A stretch of DNA of 64,000 nucleotides from Faecalimonas umbilicata (GTDB lineage Bacteria > Bacillota > Clostridia > Lachnospirales > Lachnospiraceae), in NCBI RefSeq assembly GCF_004346095.1, contig NZ_SLZV01000010.1, positions 1 to 64,000 on the forward strand. The letters are read 5' to 3'. The notes beneath the pieces were generated by a model. That model was not told the DNA's origin. It saw only the letters and a list, made by a program, of their open reading frames with translations, and made no database searches. Position numbers and translations under genes: made by a program. Below, one piece after another: positions 7,203-16,326 of this stretch (positions are counted from its first letter, which is position 1; each line of letters starts with the position of its first letter).

Positions 7203-9068
7203 TTATAAAATTTCTGATTCCCCTCCTTCCGCTTTCTTCTTCACATAGTACTGTGCCTGTGCCTCGTAAAGCGCAAAATATTTCCCTTTCTTTTCCATCA
7301 ATGTTTGATGATTTCCGCTCTCTGCAACAGTTCCTTCTTCCAGAACAACAATTCTGTCACAGAACTTGCAGCTGCTCATCCAGTGGGAGATATAGATGGC
7401 CGTTTTTCCATTGATCAGTTCGTTGAAATTCTCATAGATTTCCGATTCTGCCACCGGATCTAACGCTGCAGTCGGTTCATCGAGGATCACAAACGGAGCA
7501 TCTTTATAAAGCGCTCTTGCGATCGCAACCTTCTGCGCCTCCCCGCCGGAGAGCGCCTCGCCATCCCCGGTTTCGTGATAGAGCAGCGTGTGAATCCCAT
7601 CTTTCATCTTCTTCACTCTTTCTTCCAGCCCGACCTGACGGATCACCTTCCATACTCTCTTTTCATCCACTTTCTCGGAGCCTGCGATATTTTCATCCAA
7701 TGGAAAATGATACAGTCTGAAGTCCTGAAAGACAACCGCGAAAATCTTTATATATTCCTCATAATCATATTTCCCGATCTCAATCCCATTTAAAGTGATC
7801 TTTCCCTCAGACGGTTCATAGAAACGAAGCAGCAGTTTGATCAATGTCGTTTTTCCTGCACCATTCATCCCGACAAGCGCCATCGTCTCCCCTACTTTGA
7901 ATTTTAAACTTACATCCTTTAAAATATACGTCTCTGTCCCCGGATAACAAAAAGAAACATGGTCAAACTCCAACTCATACTGATTATCGTCTCTTTTTTC
8001 AATCGGCAGTGTCCCTACATAATGCATATTCGGGAGATGAATAAATTCCTCATAAGATTTCAGATACTCATTGGCATAATCAATCTCAATATGTGCTCCC
8101 ATCATTTCACGGATACTGTTCATCATCGTTATGATCGCACCCGCATACATCAGCACTTCCCCGGCGGAAACACTTCCTGCGATTGCCTTTATTGCAATAT
8201 ATACATAAGTGATGCCTGCCAGGATCTGAAGCGCAAAAGCGACAGTGCCATTTCCACGTCCGGAAACTTTTGCTCTTCTCTGGAACAGTTCCATACACTT
8301 CTTTATCACATCTCCTTGAAATTTATTTATCAGATATTCTTTGAGCTGAAACAGACGGATATCCTGCGCAAACTGCTCTGAAACAATCAGGTCGATTAAA
8401 TAATCAAACAATGCATTTGACTTTTCATTTGCATGCATAGTGATTACCGTTTCCTTTCCGATCCGTTCGGAAACCTTATCTCCTAACCACAATACAAATA
8501 CAAAACCAGCGATCATCACCCCCGTACTGATCAGAAACCGAAAGATACTTTCCTTCTCCCAGTCTGACTGCAGCAGAAGAAGCACGACAAATCCACTGGC
8601 AAAAACAACTTCCGTGCAGCAGGTAAAATACTTATAAATTTCCATACACTGTTCGGAGATTCCTCCATGTCCGCGCTCTGCCTGCCGTACTCTTCGAAAC
8701 TTCTGAATCGTCTCCTGTTTCTCAATTTCTTCGTATTCCATGGAAAATGCTTTTTTTGCAGTACACTTTTTCGTCTCCTCCTCGCTCGGTTCCGCATAGT
8801 GCGAAAAGATCTGTTCCGCTGCCTTTGAGATCAATGATACAATCATCACCGTCACAACAAGAATCACGACAAAAGTTGCTGCCTGCCGATACTTCTCCTC
8901 CAGAAGAACATCGAGAATCTTCGCATACAGAAAACTGTTAATATAGACAACCGATGCACCCGAGAGCATTCCAAGTACAAGGATCACCGGCAAAATCCGA
9001 TAGCCTTTCGCCTGAAAAAGACAAAATTTCCACATTTCTTTTACAGACATCTGTTTTCTCTTATTCAT
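7203..9068 (-). CDS. ABC exporter half-transporter (membrane + ATPase), second subunit
   Basis: A 621-aa type IV ABC exporter half. About six helices in residues 20-310 (VILVLGMLSGASVVYI, FVVILVVTVMIVSLI, ITYVYIAIKAIA) are followed by the nucleotide-binding domain: Walker A GMNGAGKTT, signature LSGGEAQ, Walker B FVILDEPTAALD and switch His in YISHW. The ATG at 9068 overlaps the stop of the preceding exporter gene and has AGGAAGAGG before it, indicating translational coupling. With its partner it should form a heterodimeric exporter of lipid, peptide or drug; the substrate is unknown. The canonical Glu after Walker B is present. The upstream regulator pair hints at peptide export or defence. 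Confidence 0.9.
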   Translation of the reverse strand: MNKRKQMSVKEMWKFCLFQAKGYRILPVILVLGMLSGASVVYINSFLYAKILDVLLEEKYRQAATFVVILVVTVMIVSLISKAAEQIFSHYAEPSEEETKKCTAKKAFSMEYEEIEKQETIQKFRRVRQAERGHGGISEQCMEIYKYFTCCTEVVFASGFVVLLLLQSDWEKESIFRFLISTGVMIAGFVFVLWLGDKVSERIGKETVITMHANEKSNALFDYLIDLIVSEQFAQDIRLFQLKEYLINKFQGDVIKKCMELFQRRAKVSGRGNGTVAFALQILAGITYVYIAIKAIAGSVSAGEVLMYAGAIITMMNSIREMMGAHIEIDYANEYLKSYEEFIHLPNMHYVGTLPIEKRDDNQYELEFDHVSFCYPGTETYILKDVSLKFKVGETMALVGMNGAGKTTLIKLLLRFYEPSEGKITLNGIEIGKYDYEEYIKIFAVVFQDFRLYHFPLDENIAGSEKVDEKRVWKVIRQVGLEERVKKMKDGIHTLLYHETGDGEALSGGEAQKVAIARALYKDAPFVILDEPTAALDPVAESEIYENFNELINGKTAIYISHWMSSCKFCDRIVVLEEGTVAESGNHQTLMEKKGKYFALYEAQAQYYVKKKAEGGESEIL

Positions 9069-10881
9069 GTGCCTCTTCCTCCTGATAATATTTCCCCTGA
9101 AGTTCAAAAAGGGAAGCGTATGTCCCTCCCATTTTCATCAATGTTTCATGGGTTCCGCGCTCAATGATCTCCCCTTTGTCGAGCAGAAGAATCTCATCGC
9201 AGAACCGTGTCGATGCCAGCCGGTGGGAAATAAAGATCGTACTTGTTCCTTCCAGCGTCTTCTGATAAGTATCATAAATATTTTTTTCTGCAAGTGCATC
9301 CAGCGCTGCGGTCGGTTCATCTAAAAGTAACAGTTTCGGGCTGTGATACAGCGCCCTGGCCAAAAGAAGCTTCTGAATCTGTCCACCCGAGAACATGATC
9401 CCATCTTCCGATACATCTTTTCCAAAATAGGTGTGTAGTCCGTCCGGAAGGCTCCTGATCTTCTCTGCCACTCCTGCCTTTTCCAGCACATTCCATAACC
9501 TTTCCTCGTCCCATTCTCCTGAGAGCGTCACATTTTCCCCAACTGTATACGACATGATAAACGGATTCTGGAAAATTGCAGCGACATGGTGCATATAGGC
9601 TTTACGATCCAGTTCCCTCGTGTCGATCCCATTAACATAGACTGCTCCGTTTGTAGGAAGATATAGACCAGAGATCAGTTTTACAATCGTAGATTTTCCG
9701 GCCCCGTTTAATCCGACAAGTGCAAGCCGCTCTCCTTGATGGATGGTAAAGGAAACATCCTTTAGCACCTCTTCCTCTGCCCCCTCATAGCGATAGGATA
9801 CATGATCAAACGTAATGTCCAGACTGGAAAATTGGTTTTCCGGAATCCGCCTTTCTCCTCCTGATCCGCTCTCAAGTTCTAAAAACTCTCTAAGATCATC
9901 CACCTGCTGCCCACACCGCTTCATCACAACAAAGTTGCTTGTGATCTCTGTAAACCATTTGGCAAACCCGCTGATCAATCCAATATAAAACACAAACATG
10001 CTTGACGAAAGCCCCTGTTTCAAAAGATAGATCAGATAAAAATAACAGATAAAGTCTCTGACTGCTGCCAGGATCACTTCTGTAAAGTCCGAGAAGAAGC
10101 AGGCCGCATTATAAAGCGCCCTATATTTTCTTCGCTGTCTGATTGCCGAATCATATTTTCCGATCAGCCAGTCGGAAAGTCCGAAGACGCGGATATCCTT
10201 TCCGCCTGCAATATCATCCACAAGCCGGTCAATATATCCCTCTATCCGCTGATATCCAGCAAGTTTTTCTTTGACCCTCTCATACACTTTTACAGAAACT
10301 TTGGACGTTGCGACAGTGATCAGTGACAGACCGACAAGGAGCAGCAAGATGCGTATATCCATACTTCCCACGATCATTGCATATGTGACCAGCCCTAGTA
10401 CATTTGTAAAAAACATTCCAAAACGCTGCATCATGCCTTGCACTCCATTGGAATCGTTTCCATTCAATGCGATCAGCGACCTCTCCATCCTCTGACGGAT
10501 TTCACTGCTTTCTGACTGTTCCAGAGAAATCTCCAATATTTTTTCGAGAACAGAATAAAAGTGTCCTCCCATCCTCATTTCGATGTATTCTACGGATATG
10601 ATATTCTGCAGATAAGTATCGATCCAGCTAATCGCCCCGTATACAAGAAAGATGGTCATGACCGCCCCGATCAACAGCATAAGCGGGCTTTCCTTCCCCA
10701 GCATCGATACGATAAGTGCATTTGCCCCTACCCCCAGTAACAGAAGAAGAACATATGTGACTGCCTGAATCCCGATGTGCACCAGATAAACCGGAGTTTT
10801 CTTCATAGCCGGTGCAAAGCAGAAAATCAGGTTGCTTAAAATGCTCCTTTTCTTTCGCTTTTGTTTCTTCTCTTCCTCCAT
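9061..10881 (-). CDS. ABC exporter half-transporter (membrane + ATPase), first subunit
   Basis: A 606-aa exporter half with the same plan as its downstream partner. The membrane domain covers about residues 25-310 (VTYVLLLLLGVGANALIV, ILLLLVGLSLITVATS). The ATPase domain has Walker A GLNGAGKST, a Q-loop in AIFQNPF, signature FSGGQIQ (Phe for Leu at the first position), Walker B LLLLDEPTAALD and FISHR. The start follows GAGAGGAGG. A terminator (10941-10975) separates it from the kinase gene, so the exporter pair probably has its own weak promoter. Both halves look catalytically intact. The substrate cannot be read from the sequence. Confidence 0.9.
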   Translation of the reverse strand: MEEEKKQKRKKRSILSNLIFCFAPAMKKTPVYLVHIGIQAVTYVLLLLLGVGANALIVSMLGKESPLMLLIGAVMTIFLVYGAISWIDTYLQNIISVEYIEMRMGGHFYSVLEKILEISLEQSESSEIRQRMERSLIALNGNDSNGVQGMMQRFGMFFTNVLGLVTYAMIVGSMDIRILLLLVGLSLITVATSKVSVKVYERVKEKLAGYQRIEGYIDRLVDDIAGGKDIRVFGLSDWLIGKYDSAIRQRRKYRALYNAACFFSDFTEVILAAVRDFICYFYLIYLLKQGLSSSMFVFYIGLISGFAKWFTEITSNFVVMKRCGQQVDDLREFLELESGSGGERRIPENQFSSLDITFDHVSYRYEGAEEEVLKDVSFTIHQGERLALVGLNGAGKSTIVKLISGLYLPTNGAVYVNGIDTRELDRKAYMHHVAAIFQNPFIMSYTVGENVTLSGEWDEERLWNVLEKAGVAEKIRSLPDGLHTYFGKDVSEDGIMFSGGQIQKLLLARALYHSPKLLLLDEPTAALDALAEKNIYDTYQKTLEGTSTIFISHRLASTRFCDEILLLDKGEIIERGTHETLMKMGGTYASLFELQGKYYQEEEAHE

Positions 10882-10940
10882 CTATAAAGCCTCCTCTCTT
10901 TTCTTGCATTCTTAACTTATCACATTTGTTCTCAAAATAG

Positions 10941-10975
10941 AAAAAACATGCACGAATTGTAAAAATCCGTGCATG
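10941..10975 (-). terminator. intrinsic terminator after the GHKL kinase gene
   Basis: Stem CATGCACG (10947-10954) with CGTGCATG (10968-10975), followed on the minus strand by TTTTTT. It separates the regulator pair from the exporter pair. Confidence 0.85.
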
Positions 10976-10990
10976 AATTGCAAATTTTCT

Positions 10991-11719
10991 CTATAATGGC
11001 AGCATGATCTCGGTGACGAACACCCCTGGTTCATTCTTTCGATTGATATAACCGTCATATTTCTTCACAACATTGTTAATCCGTTTAAGCCCATGACCGT
11101 GATCACCGCGCTTTTTGGAAATATATTCTTCATCGAGTTTTCGCACAACCTCGCTGGTGGCATTGGTCACTGTAATATACAACTGCTGCTTCAGCGGTGC
11201 AATATAAAGTCGGAGAAACTGTTCTTCCTTCTTCACCGTCCGACATGCTTCGACTGCATTGTCAATCAGATTCCCGATCACGACACACAGATCAATGTCC
11301 GACACAGACAACTCTTTGGGAATCACCGCCTTATAGTCACACCAGATTCCATTTTCCAGCGCAAGTGAAATCTTCGCATTTAAGATCGCATCTACATTGA
11401 GATTTCCGGTATCAAACAGCAGGCGGATATCCGCAAGATCTTCCTCCAGCCGGTTTAAGTATTCCTTTGCCTCAGTGATATTATCTTTCGCAAGATATGC
11501 CTTTACCGACTGCATATGATTATGATAATCATGCCGCCAACCTCGCATCGTCATATAGATGCTCCGCACTTCATCCATCTCCTGAGACAAAATTTTGTTC
11601 TGATAGTCAATCAGCGCCTTCTCATACTGCCGCTGCATGATTGCCCGGATCACGAAACCGATGATCACAAGCAGGAGCAGCATTGCCACTGCAGCCAGCC
11701 CTATGATTTCCATTCTCAT
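10991..11719 (-). CDS. GHKL-domain sensor histidine kinase (short, single helix)
   Basis: A 242-aa kinase of the AgrC/VirS type, phosphorylating the LytTR regulator encoded just upstream. It has one N-terminal helix (residues 5-27, IIGLAAVAMLLLLVIIGFV), a coiled linker, an H-box WRHDYHNHMQ with the phospho-acceptor His, an N-box GNLIDNAVEAC, and a G-box GDHGHGLKRI. AgrC-type kinases usually carry six or seven membrane helices; this one has almost no sensor domain, so it may read its signal through a partner such as the exporter. It lies 12 bases behind the regulator gene. Confidence 0.9.
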   Translation of the reverse strand: MRMEIIGLAAVAMLLLLVIIGFVIRAIMQRQYEKALIDYQNKILSQEMDEVRSIYMTMRGWRHDYHNHMQSVKAYLAKDNITEAKEYLNRLEEDLADIRLLFDTGNLNVDAILNAKISLALENGIWCDYKAVIPKELSVSDIDLCVVIGNLIDNAVEACRTVKKEEQFLRLYIAPLKQQLYITVTNATSEVVRKLDEEYISKKRGDHGHGLKRINNVVKKYDGYINRKNEPGVFVTEIMLPL

Positions 11720-11731
11720 CTGTAATACTCC

Positions 11732-12463
11732 TTATAGATTTTCCTGAATAAATGCCTGATTAAGCTGTTGGTACATTCCCCGGCTCACCGGAACCTCGAT
11801 CTCGCCTGCAAGAATACAGCTCTGCCTGCCAATCCGGCTCACCTTCGATAAATTTACAGCAGTACTTCTATGACATTTCACAAAAGGAGGAATGCCCCCG
11901 TCCTTTGTATCTCTGTTCAGATGATTTAAAACTTCCCCGAAACTCTCTTTGACCGTCAGCTGTCTGTCCTTGCAATACACTGTGGTGTAGTGACCATCCA
12001 CTGCAACATACAAAATCTGCCCCTGCTCCACCTTGATATTCTCCCCTGCCACTTCCAAAAGAACATATGGCTCTTCTCTGTCTGCAAGTTCTGTCACAAG
12101 TATGTCCAACATTTCATACAGCTTTTGTTCCCTTACTGGTTTCATCATATATCTCCAGGCTTCAATCTCATAGCCATCAAATACATGACTTGGATCTGAT
12201 GTCAAAAAAACAATGCGAATATTCATATCCGTTTTCCGAATCTGTTTTGCAAGTGTGAATCCATCCATCCCGATCATCGAAATATCAAGAAGAAGCAGAT
12301 CATAGGGTACGAGTTCTTCTCCATCCAACTCAAATAGAAATTGTTCTGCACTGGAAAATACATCGACGATACACTTCTGCCCGCGCTCCTTTGCCCAGCT
12401 TTTTATCATATCCTCTGTCAGCACCGCCTGCGCGCGCTCATCCTCACAATATGCAATCCGCAC
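11732..12463 (-). CDS. LytTR-type response regulator
   Basis: A 243-aa regulator. The receiver domain (residues 1-~120) has acidic pocket CEDE, phospho-acceptor Asp in LLLLDISMIGMDG and conserved Lys in MKPV. The C-terminal LytTR DNA-binding domain (~135-240) includes LYVAVDGHYTTVY and FVKCHRSTAVNL. The frame opens upstream to 12538, but the GTG at 12461-12463 with AGGGGAGAAG five bases before it is the better start and lines up with the receiver fold. It forms a pair with the following GHKL kinase. Likely targets are the exporter genes downstream (inference). No AgrB/AgrD peptide genes are nearby. Confidence 0.9.
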   Translation of the reverse strand: MRIAYCEDERAQAVLTEDMIKSWAKERGQKCIVDVFSSAEQFLFELDGEELVPYDLLLLDISMIGMDGFTLAKQIRKTDMNIRIVFLTSDPSHVFDGYEIEAWRYMMKPVREQKLYEMLDILVTELADREEPYVLLEVAGENIKVEQGQILYVAVDGHYTTVYCKDRQLTVKESFGEVLNHLNRDTKDGGIPPFVKCHRSTAVNLSKVSRIGRQSCILAGEIEVPVSRGMYQQLNQAFIQENL

Positions 12464-12554
12464 TGTCTTCTCTCCCCTTATTCTTTCTGTCTGATGCTCC
12501 GCCTTTCCGGTCAGAATTTTACAGACTCCTCTTGCCATTCTTGCATCTAACTTC

Positions 12555-13604
12555 TTATTTCTCCGTCTCTGCCTCTACAAACTTCGCATGATCAGCAACC
12601 CATGTCATAGCTGTATCTAAGAGAATGCTCTCTTTTAGCTTCTCTTCTCCGTCCTCACCATTTGCCTCAATAAATGCATCTCCGTTTTCGTATCCGTAGG
12701 ACTGTGCATATTCGTCATATTTTTCCTTATATGCTTTGTCGGAAAGCTCTAATTTTTCTTTCTCGGCGATCAGCTTGCTTGCATACTTGCTCTTTAACTG
12801 ATCTTTTGCCTGCTTTTCCATCTTCTCTACAAACTGATCTTCTGTGATTCCAGATTGTTCCAGGAATTCCTCAAATGTAACTTGGTAGTACATCTCTGCA
12901 AGCTGTGTATACTGCTCTTTCATCAGATCTACGCTCTCATTGATATCCTCTTTAAACTCTTTTTTCAGCTCTGTGTTTTTGACTACTTCTGTCCATGCAC
13001 TGTTTTTGTTCTGAGACTCTACCGTCTTTTTATTAGATGTCTCCAGATCTTTTTTTACTTGTTTTTTGTACTCGTCAACGGTCTTTGCCTTGTCAGAAAT
13101 TTTCTGTACAAATTCATCGTTCAGCTCTGGCAGGATCTCCTCTGTAATGGAATTGATCGTTACGGTAAACACTGCATCTTTCCCCGCGATTTCCGCTGGA
13201 TAATTCTCCGGCAATGTAAGAGAAATATCAAATGTCTCATTCAGCTTATGCCCTTCCATTCCTTCTGAAAATCCTTCCACAAATCCTTCGCCTCCGACTT
13301 CTACCGTAAGGTCTCCCTGATCAAATGTCTCCCCATCTGCTTTTCCAACGTAAGAAACTTCCAGAGAATCTCCTTTCTTTGTCGCCCGGTCTGTCACCTC
13401 TTTATGTTCAGCTTCCGCTTCTAATGTGCTCTGGATGCTGTTTTCTACATCTTTATCTGTCACTTTCGCCAGTTCCAGTCCTTCTACTTTAATCCCTTTA
13501 TACTCACTGATCTTTACATTATCGTCCTCAATGGATTTCTGACATCCTGCCAGTGTTACTGTCATACACACTCCGAGAAGAAGCGCCGCTAATTTCTTTT
13601 TCAT
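12555..13604 (-). CDS. trigger-factor-like lipoprotein with FKBP domain
   Basis: A 349-aa surface lipoprotein: signal peptide residues 1-20 ending in lipobox LAGC, then a trigger-factor layout without the ribosome-binding tail. The FKBP-type isomerase domain spans ~75-160 (KKGDSLEVSYVGKADGETFD, FVEGFSEGMEGHKLNE, LPENYP), and the helical C-terminal chaperone region spans ~165-345. It should fold secreted or envelope proteins outside the membrane, a job often done by PrsA in other Firmicutes. The start follows AGGTAGGAAG. An extended -10 (TGATATAAC, -10 at 13666-13671) lies about 65 bases upstream. Cytosolic trigger factor itself is not in this window. Confidence 0.88.
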   Translation of the reverse strand: MKKKLAALLLGVCMTVTLAGCQKSIEDDNVKISEYKGIKVEGLELAKVTDKDVENSIQSTLEAEAEHKEVTDRATKKGDSLEVSYVGKADGETFDQGDLTVEVGGEGFVEGFSEGMEGHKLNETFDISLTLPENYPAEIAGKDAVFTVTINSITEEILPELNDEFVQKISDKAKTVDEYKKQVKKDLETSNKKTVESQNKNSAWTEVVKNTELKKEFKEDINESVDLMKEQYTQLAEMYYQVTFEEFLEQSGITEDQFVEKMEKQAKDQLKSKYASKLIAEKEKLELSDKAYKEKYDEYAQSYGYENGDAFIEANGEDGEEKLKESILLDTAMTWVADHAKFVEAETEK

Positions 13605-13665
13605 CTTCCTACCTCATTATTCTTTCATTTTCCAGCTGTCATCTCACATTTTGACTGCTCTTTCA

Positions 13666-13674
13666 GTTATATCA
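13666..13674 (-). promoter_or_regulatory. extended -10 promoter of the FKBP lipoprotein gene
   Basis: Minus-strand TGATATAAC, a TGnTATAAC extended -10. The -35 (TTTCTT, 17 bases upstream) is poor, as is common with extended -10 promoters. Confidence 0.5.
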
Positions 13675-13739
13675 CACTTCCCAACAGAAAGAAAGGTGTT
13701 TTGCCAGATTTCACACTTCTTTTAGAATCCTCTGTCTTC

Positions 13740-15215
13740 TTATAAAAGAGGGGACAGCAGGCGGGAAAACTGCTCTTTTCCACGGATGAGAAGACTCCGC
13801 TCTTCGTAAAGACGTTTTGTCACTAACGTAGAATTTAGAATATCCTGTTCAAAAGCTTCCTCCAGTTTTTTTGTCGTCTCCTCACTGTAGATTACGGCAT
13901 TGACTTCAAAGTTCAGTTCAAAACTCCGAATGTCCATATTGGCTGTCCCAAAACAGCTTACAAGACCATCGACCGTCAGTCCTTTGACATGGAGAAAACC
14001 GTTGTTATACACATAGCATTTTGCCCCAGCCTCGATCATATCCCCAAGGTAGGAATACGATGCCCAGTAAACAAACGGATGATCCGGTTTACACGGAATC
14101 ATGATCCGCACATCTACTCCCGATTTCGCCGCAATCCGAAGCGCTTCCAAAATACAGTCGTCCGGCACGAAGTATGGCGTCTGCAAATAAATATGATGGC
14201 GCGCCTTATGGATCAGCCTCATATAGTTGTCACGGATCTCTTCACTTTTGGAATCCGGTCCACTGGAAATAATCTGTACCGGCTCTCTTCCATTTCTTAC
14301 GTACTCTGGAATTTCAAACAACTCATCCCGCAAAAACAGATTGTCTCTGGCCGCATAGTTCCAGTCCATCACAAAGCGCACCGCAAGGGAAGTAACCGCT
14401 GATCCTTCGATGCAAAGATGGGTATCTCTCCAGTATCCGAATTTTTCGCTCAGTCCAATATATTCTTTTCCTATATTGAATCCTCCGACAAACCCAACTC
14501 TTCCATCGATGACCGCAATCTTCCTATGATTCCGATAATTGACACGCAAATGTAGCTTCCCAAGCAGCGCCGGGAAAAACTCTGCCGTCTGAATTCCATT
14601 TGCATTCAGCTCCTCCCAGTCTTTTTTCTTCATATCACGACATCCCATACTGTCAAACAGGATGCGTACTTCCACGCCTTCCTTGGCCTTTTTGATCAGT
14701 TCTCTGCTGATCGCCTGCCACAGCTCATCCTTTCGGATAATATAATATTGCAGATGGATATATGTCTTTGCGGCGCGGATTTCCCGTATCAGAGCCGCGA
14801 ATTTCTCTCTGCCGTCCGTATAAATCTGTACATCATTATTCCCTGTCAACACCGCACTGGCCGCTTCCAGATTGTAATAGATCAGATTCTCAAATCGTTC
14901 CATCTTTGGATTGGACAGACGAAACTGCTTCCGACGGATACTCTTCTCCTGCCGTCTGACTGCATAATTTACTTCTCCCTCAATTTCCTTCATTTTAAAC
15001 ATTCTGCTCTTTCGGAAATCTTGTCCGATCAGCAGATACAATACAAATCCAACAATTGGTATAAAATATAGTACGAGCAGCCATGTCCAGACAGTCTGCG
15101 GCTTTCTTCTCTGAAAGAAGATAATCACAAACGAAAGAAGAATATTGATCAAAACAAGATGCTCCATCATCCAGCCAGTTCCTGTACAAAGATCATTCCA
15201 AATATTTCCTAACAT
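13740..15215 (-). CDS. cls: cardiolipin synthase
   Basis: A 491-aa membrane-bound phospholipase-D-family enzyme that joins two phosphatidylglycerols to make cardiolipin. It has two N-terminal helices (residues ~18-37 and ~44-64, VWTWLLVLYFIPIVGFVLYL), then two PLD catalytic motifs: HRKIAVIDG (with GFVGGFNIG after it) and HVKGLTVDG (with GTANMDIRS). Both HxKxxxxD motifs are complete. Length is normal for Gram-positive ClsA. The start follows GAGGTGAGGGA. A TATAAT (15260-15265) lies upstream with a weak -35. The gene stands alone. Confidence 0.95.
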   Translation of the reverse strand: MLGNIWNDLCTGTGWMMEHLVLINILLSFVIIFFQRRKPQTVWTWLLVLYFIPIVGFVLYLLIGQDFRKSRMFKMKEIEGEVNYAVRRQEKSIRRKQFRLSNPKMERFENLIYYNLEAASAVLTGNNDVQIYTDGREKFAALIREIRAAKTYIHLQYYIIRKDELWQAISRELIKKAKEGVEVRILFDSMGCRDMKKKDWEELNANGIQTAEFFPALLGKLHLRVNYRNHRKIAVIDGRVGFVGGFNIGKEYIGLSEKFGYWRDTHLCIEGSAVTSLAVRFVMDWNYAARDNLFLRDELFEIPEYVRNGREPVQIISSGPDSKSEEIRDNYMRLIHKARHHIYLQTPYFVPDDCILEALRIAAKSGVDVRIMIPCKPDHPFVYWASYSYLGDMIEAGAKCYVYNNGFLHVKGLTVDGLVSCFGTANMDIRSFELNFEVNAVIYSEETTKKLEEAFEQDILNSTLVTKRLYEERSLLIRGKEQFSRLLSPLL

Positions 15216-15259
15216 TCCCTCACCTCACTTTTGTATTTTTCACCTTTTTCTCATTCCCT

Positions 15260-15265
15260 ATTATA
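15260..15265 (-). promoter_or_regulatory. -10 element of the cls promoter
   Basis: Perfect TATAAT on the minus strand, about 45 bases upstream of the cls start. The matching -35 (TTACTT at 17 bases) is weak. Confidence 0.5.
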
Positions 15266-15307
15266 CTCATTTTTCCACAGAAAAGTAAGGTGCAGCGCTC
15301 AAATCGC

Positions 15308-15336
15308 TTGCACTTCCTAAGAAACAATGCTACAAT
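15308..15336 (+). promoter_or_regulatory. sigma-A promoter for the gene at 15384
   Basis: -35 TTGCAC (15308-15313), 17 bases, -10 TACAAT (15331-15336). Predicted start near 15343, which places an upstream ATG at 15327 outside the message and supports the GTG start at 15384. Confidence 0.72.
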
Positions 15337-15383
15337 ACTATTTGTCTAAAAATGTATTTTTACTATATACTAGGAGGTCTATC

Positions 15384-15878
15384 GTGAGTTTACCAGTAAT
15401 TATATTACTTATCGTTTTAGCCGTACTGATCATCGGCACGATCGTATTGTACTTCTTGGGAAAAAAAGCGGAAAAGAAACAGGCAGAACAACAGCAGCAG
15501 TTAGATGCTATGGCTCAAAATGTAACGATGCTTATCATTGATAAGAAGCATATGAAACTAAAAGAAGCCGGTTTTCCTGCCATCGTACTGGAGAGTACAC
15601 CGAAATATTTGCGCAGAGCCAAAGTTCCGGTTGTAAAAGCAAAGATCGGTCCAAAAGTAATGACTCTGATGTGCGACGAGAAAATTTTCCCATTGATCCC
15701 AGTCAAAAAGGAAGTCAAAGCAGTTCTCAGCGGTATCTATATCACAGATGTCAAAGGACTTCGCGGGAAATTAGAAATGCCTGAAAAGAAAAAAGGCTTC
15801 TTCGCAAGATTCAAAAAGAACAAAGACGAACAAAACGATAACAAAAAGAGTAAAGAATCTACAAAGAAAAATAAATAA
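15384..15878 (+). CDS. single-helix membrane protein, conserved hypothetical
   Basis: Function unknown. The 164-aa protein starts at a GTG directly behind a perfect AGGAGGT. One N-terminal helix (LPVIILLIVLAVLIIGTIV, residues ~3-24) is followed by a Lys/Gln-rich stretch, a compact cytoplasmic domain of ~95 residues (VTMLIIDKKHMKLKEAGFP, KVPVVKAKIGPKVMTLMCD), and a strongly basic, Lys-rich tail after FFARFKK. The organisation suggests a protein anchored at the membrane with a positively charged C-terminus, possibly touching RNA, DNA or lipid heads (speculative). It stands alone between its own promoter and terminator. Confidence 0.8.
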   Translation: MSLPVIILLIVLAVLIIGTIVLYFLGKKAEKKQAEQQQQLDAMAQNVTMLIIDKKHMKLKEAGFPAIVLESTPKYLRRAKVPVVKAKIGPKVMTLMCDEKIFPLIPVKKEVKAVLSGIYITDVKGLRGKLEMPEKKKGFFARFKKNKDEQNDNKKSKESTKKNK

Positions 15879-15953
15879 TCAAAACAATTTCGAGATGAAA
15901 ATTTTTTCACGGAAATGTTTAAATTCTGAGTATTAACTCGAATTTTGTCTAAG

Positions 15954-15992
15954 CAGCCTGGCCACCGTAAATCTGGTAGCCAGGCTGTTTAT
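15954..15992 (+). terminator. hairpin terminator, possibly bidirectional
   Basis: Stem CAGCCTGGC-ACC (15954-15966) with GGT-GCCAGGCTG (15975-15987) and one mismatch, followed by TTTATAAAT. It lies between two convergent genes. Confidence 0.7.
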
Positions 15993-16026
15993 AAATATTA
16001 GTGAGCATATAAATTTACTACAATTT

Positions 16027-16326
16027 CTATGAATATCCTACCAATGTACCTGCATATGTCACAACATAAAAGCCCCCATCATAATACCAATTTTTTGCAT
16101 ATAATGTTCCTGTCATTTTTACATTTCCCACATATTCTGTATAAGAATAGCTAGCTGGCCAATTTTGTTGGGTAAAATATTTTACTTCCCTTTTTTCATA
16201 AGTGTTGATACCTCTTTCATCAATTACATCTACTTTTTCTCCTGCCATAACTTCTGGAGCCACAACCATGCTACTTCCTGCTAAAGTTAATCCTAATAAT
16301 AAAATTCCAATACTCTTTTTTTTCAT
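16027..16326 (-). CDS. small secreted protein next to a Bce-like module
   Basis: Not assigned to a family. The 99-aa precursor starts at an ATG with AGGAGATT just upstream; the frame further up is leader. A clear signal peptide (MKKKSIGILLLGLTLAG...) ends at about VMAG-EKV near residue 29. The mature ~70 residues have no Cys, are rich in Tyr/Trp/Gly, and end with GTLYAKNWYYDGGFYVVTY and AGTLVGYS, where the GTL element recurs. It lies downstream, on the same strand, of a kinase/regulator/ABC module of the peptide-sensing type. It could be an antimicrobial or signal peptide, or the cell's own immunity or decoy factor; none is shown. The candidate -10 (TATAGT) just upstream is weak. Confidence 0.75.
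   Translation of the reverse strand: MKKKSIGILLLGLTLAGSSMVVAPEVMAGEKVDVIDERGINTYEKREVKYFTQQNWPASYSYTEYVGNVKMTGTLYAKNWYYDGGFYVVTYAGTLVGYS

Noticed and set aside
12464-12538. Longer LytTR regulator starting MARGVCKIL
   Set aside because: No ribosome site there, and the receiver fold begins at the GTG at 12461-12463 behind AGGGGAGAAG.
16027-16326. Lactococcin 972-type bacteriocin
   Set aside because: Signal peptide and size fit, but the conserved aromatic/Gly pattern and the dedicated membrane protein of that family are not found.
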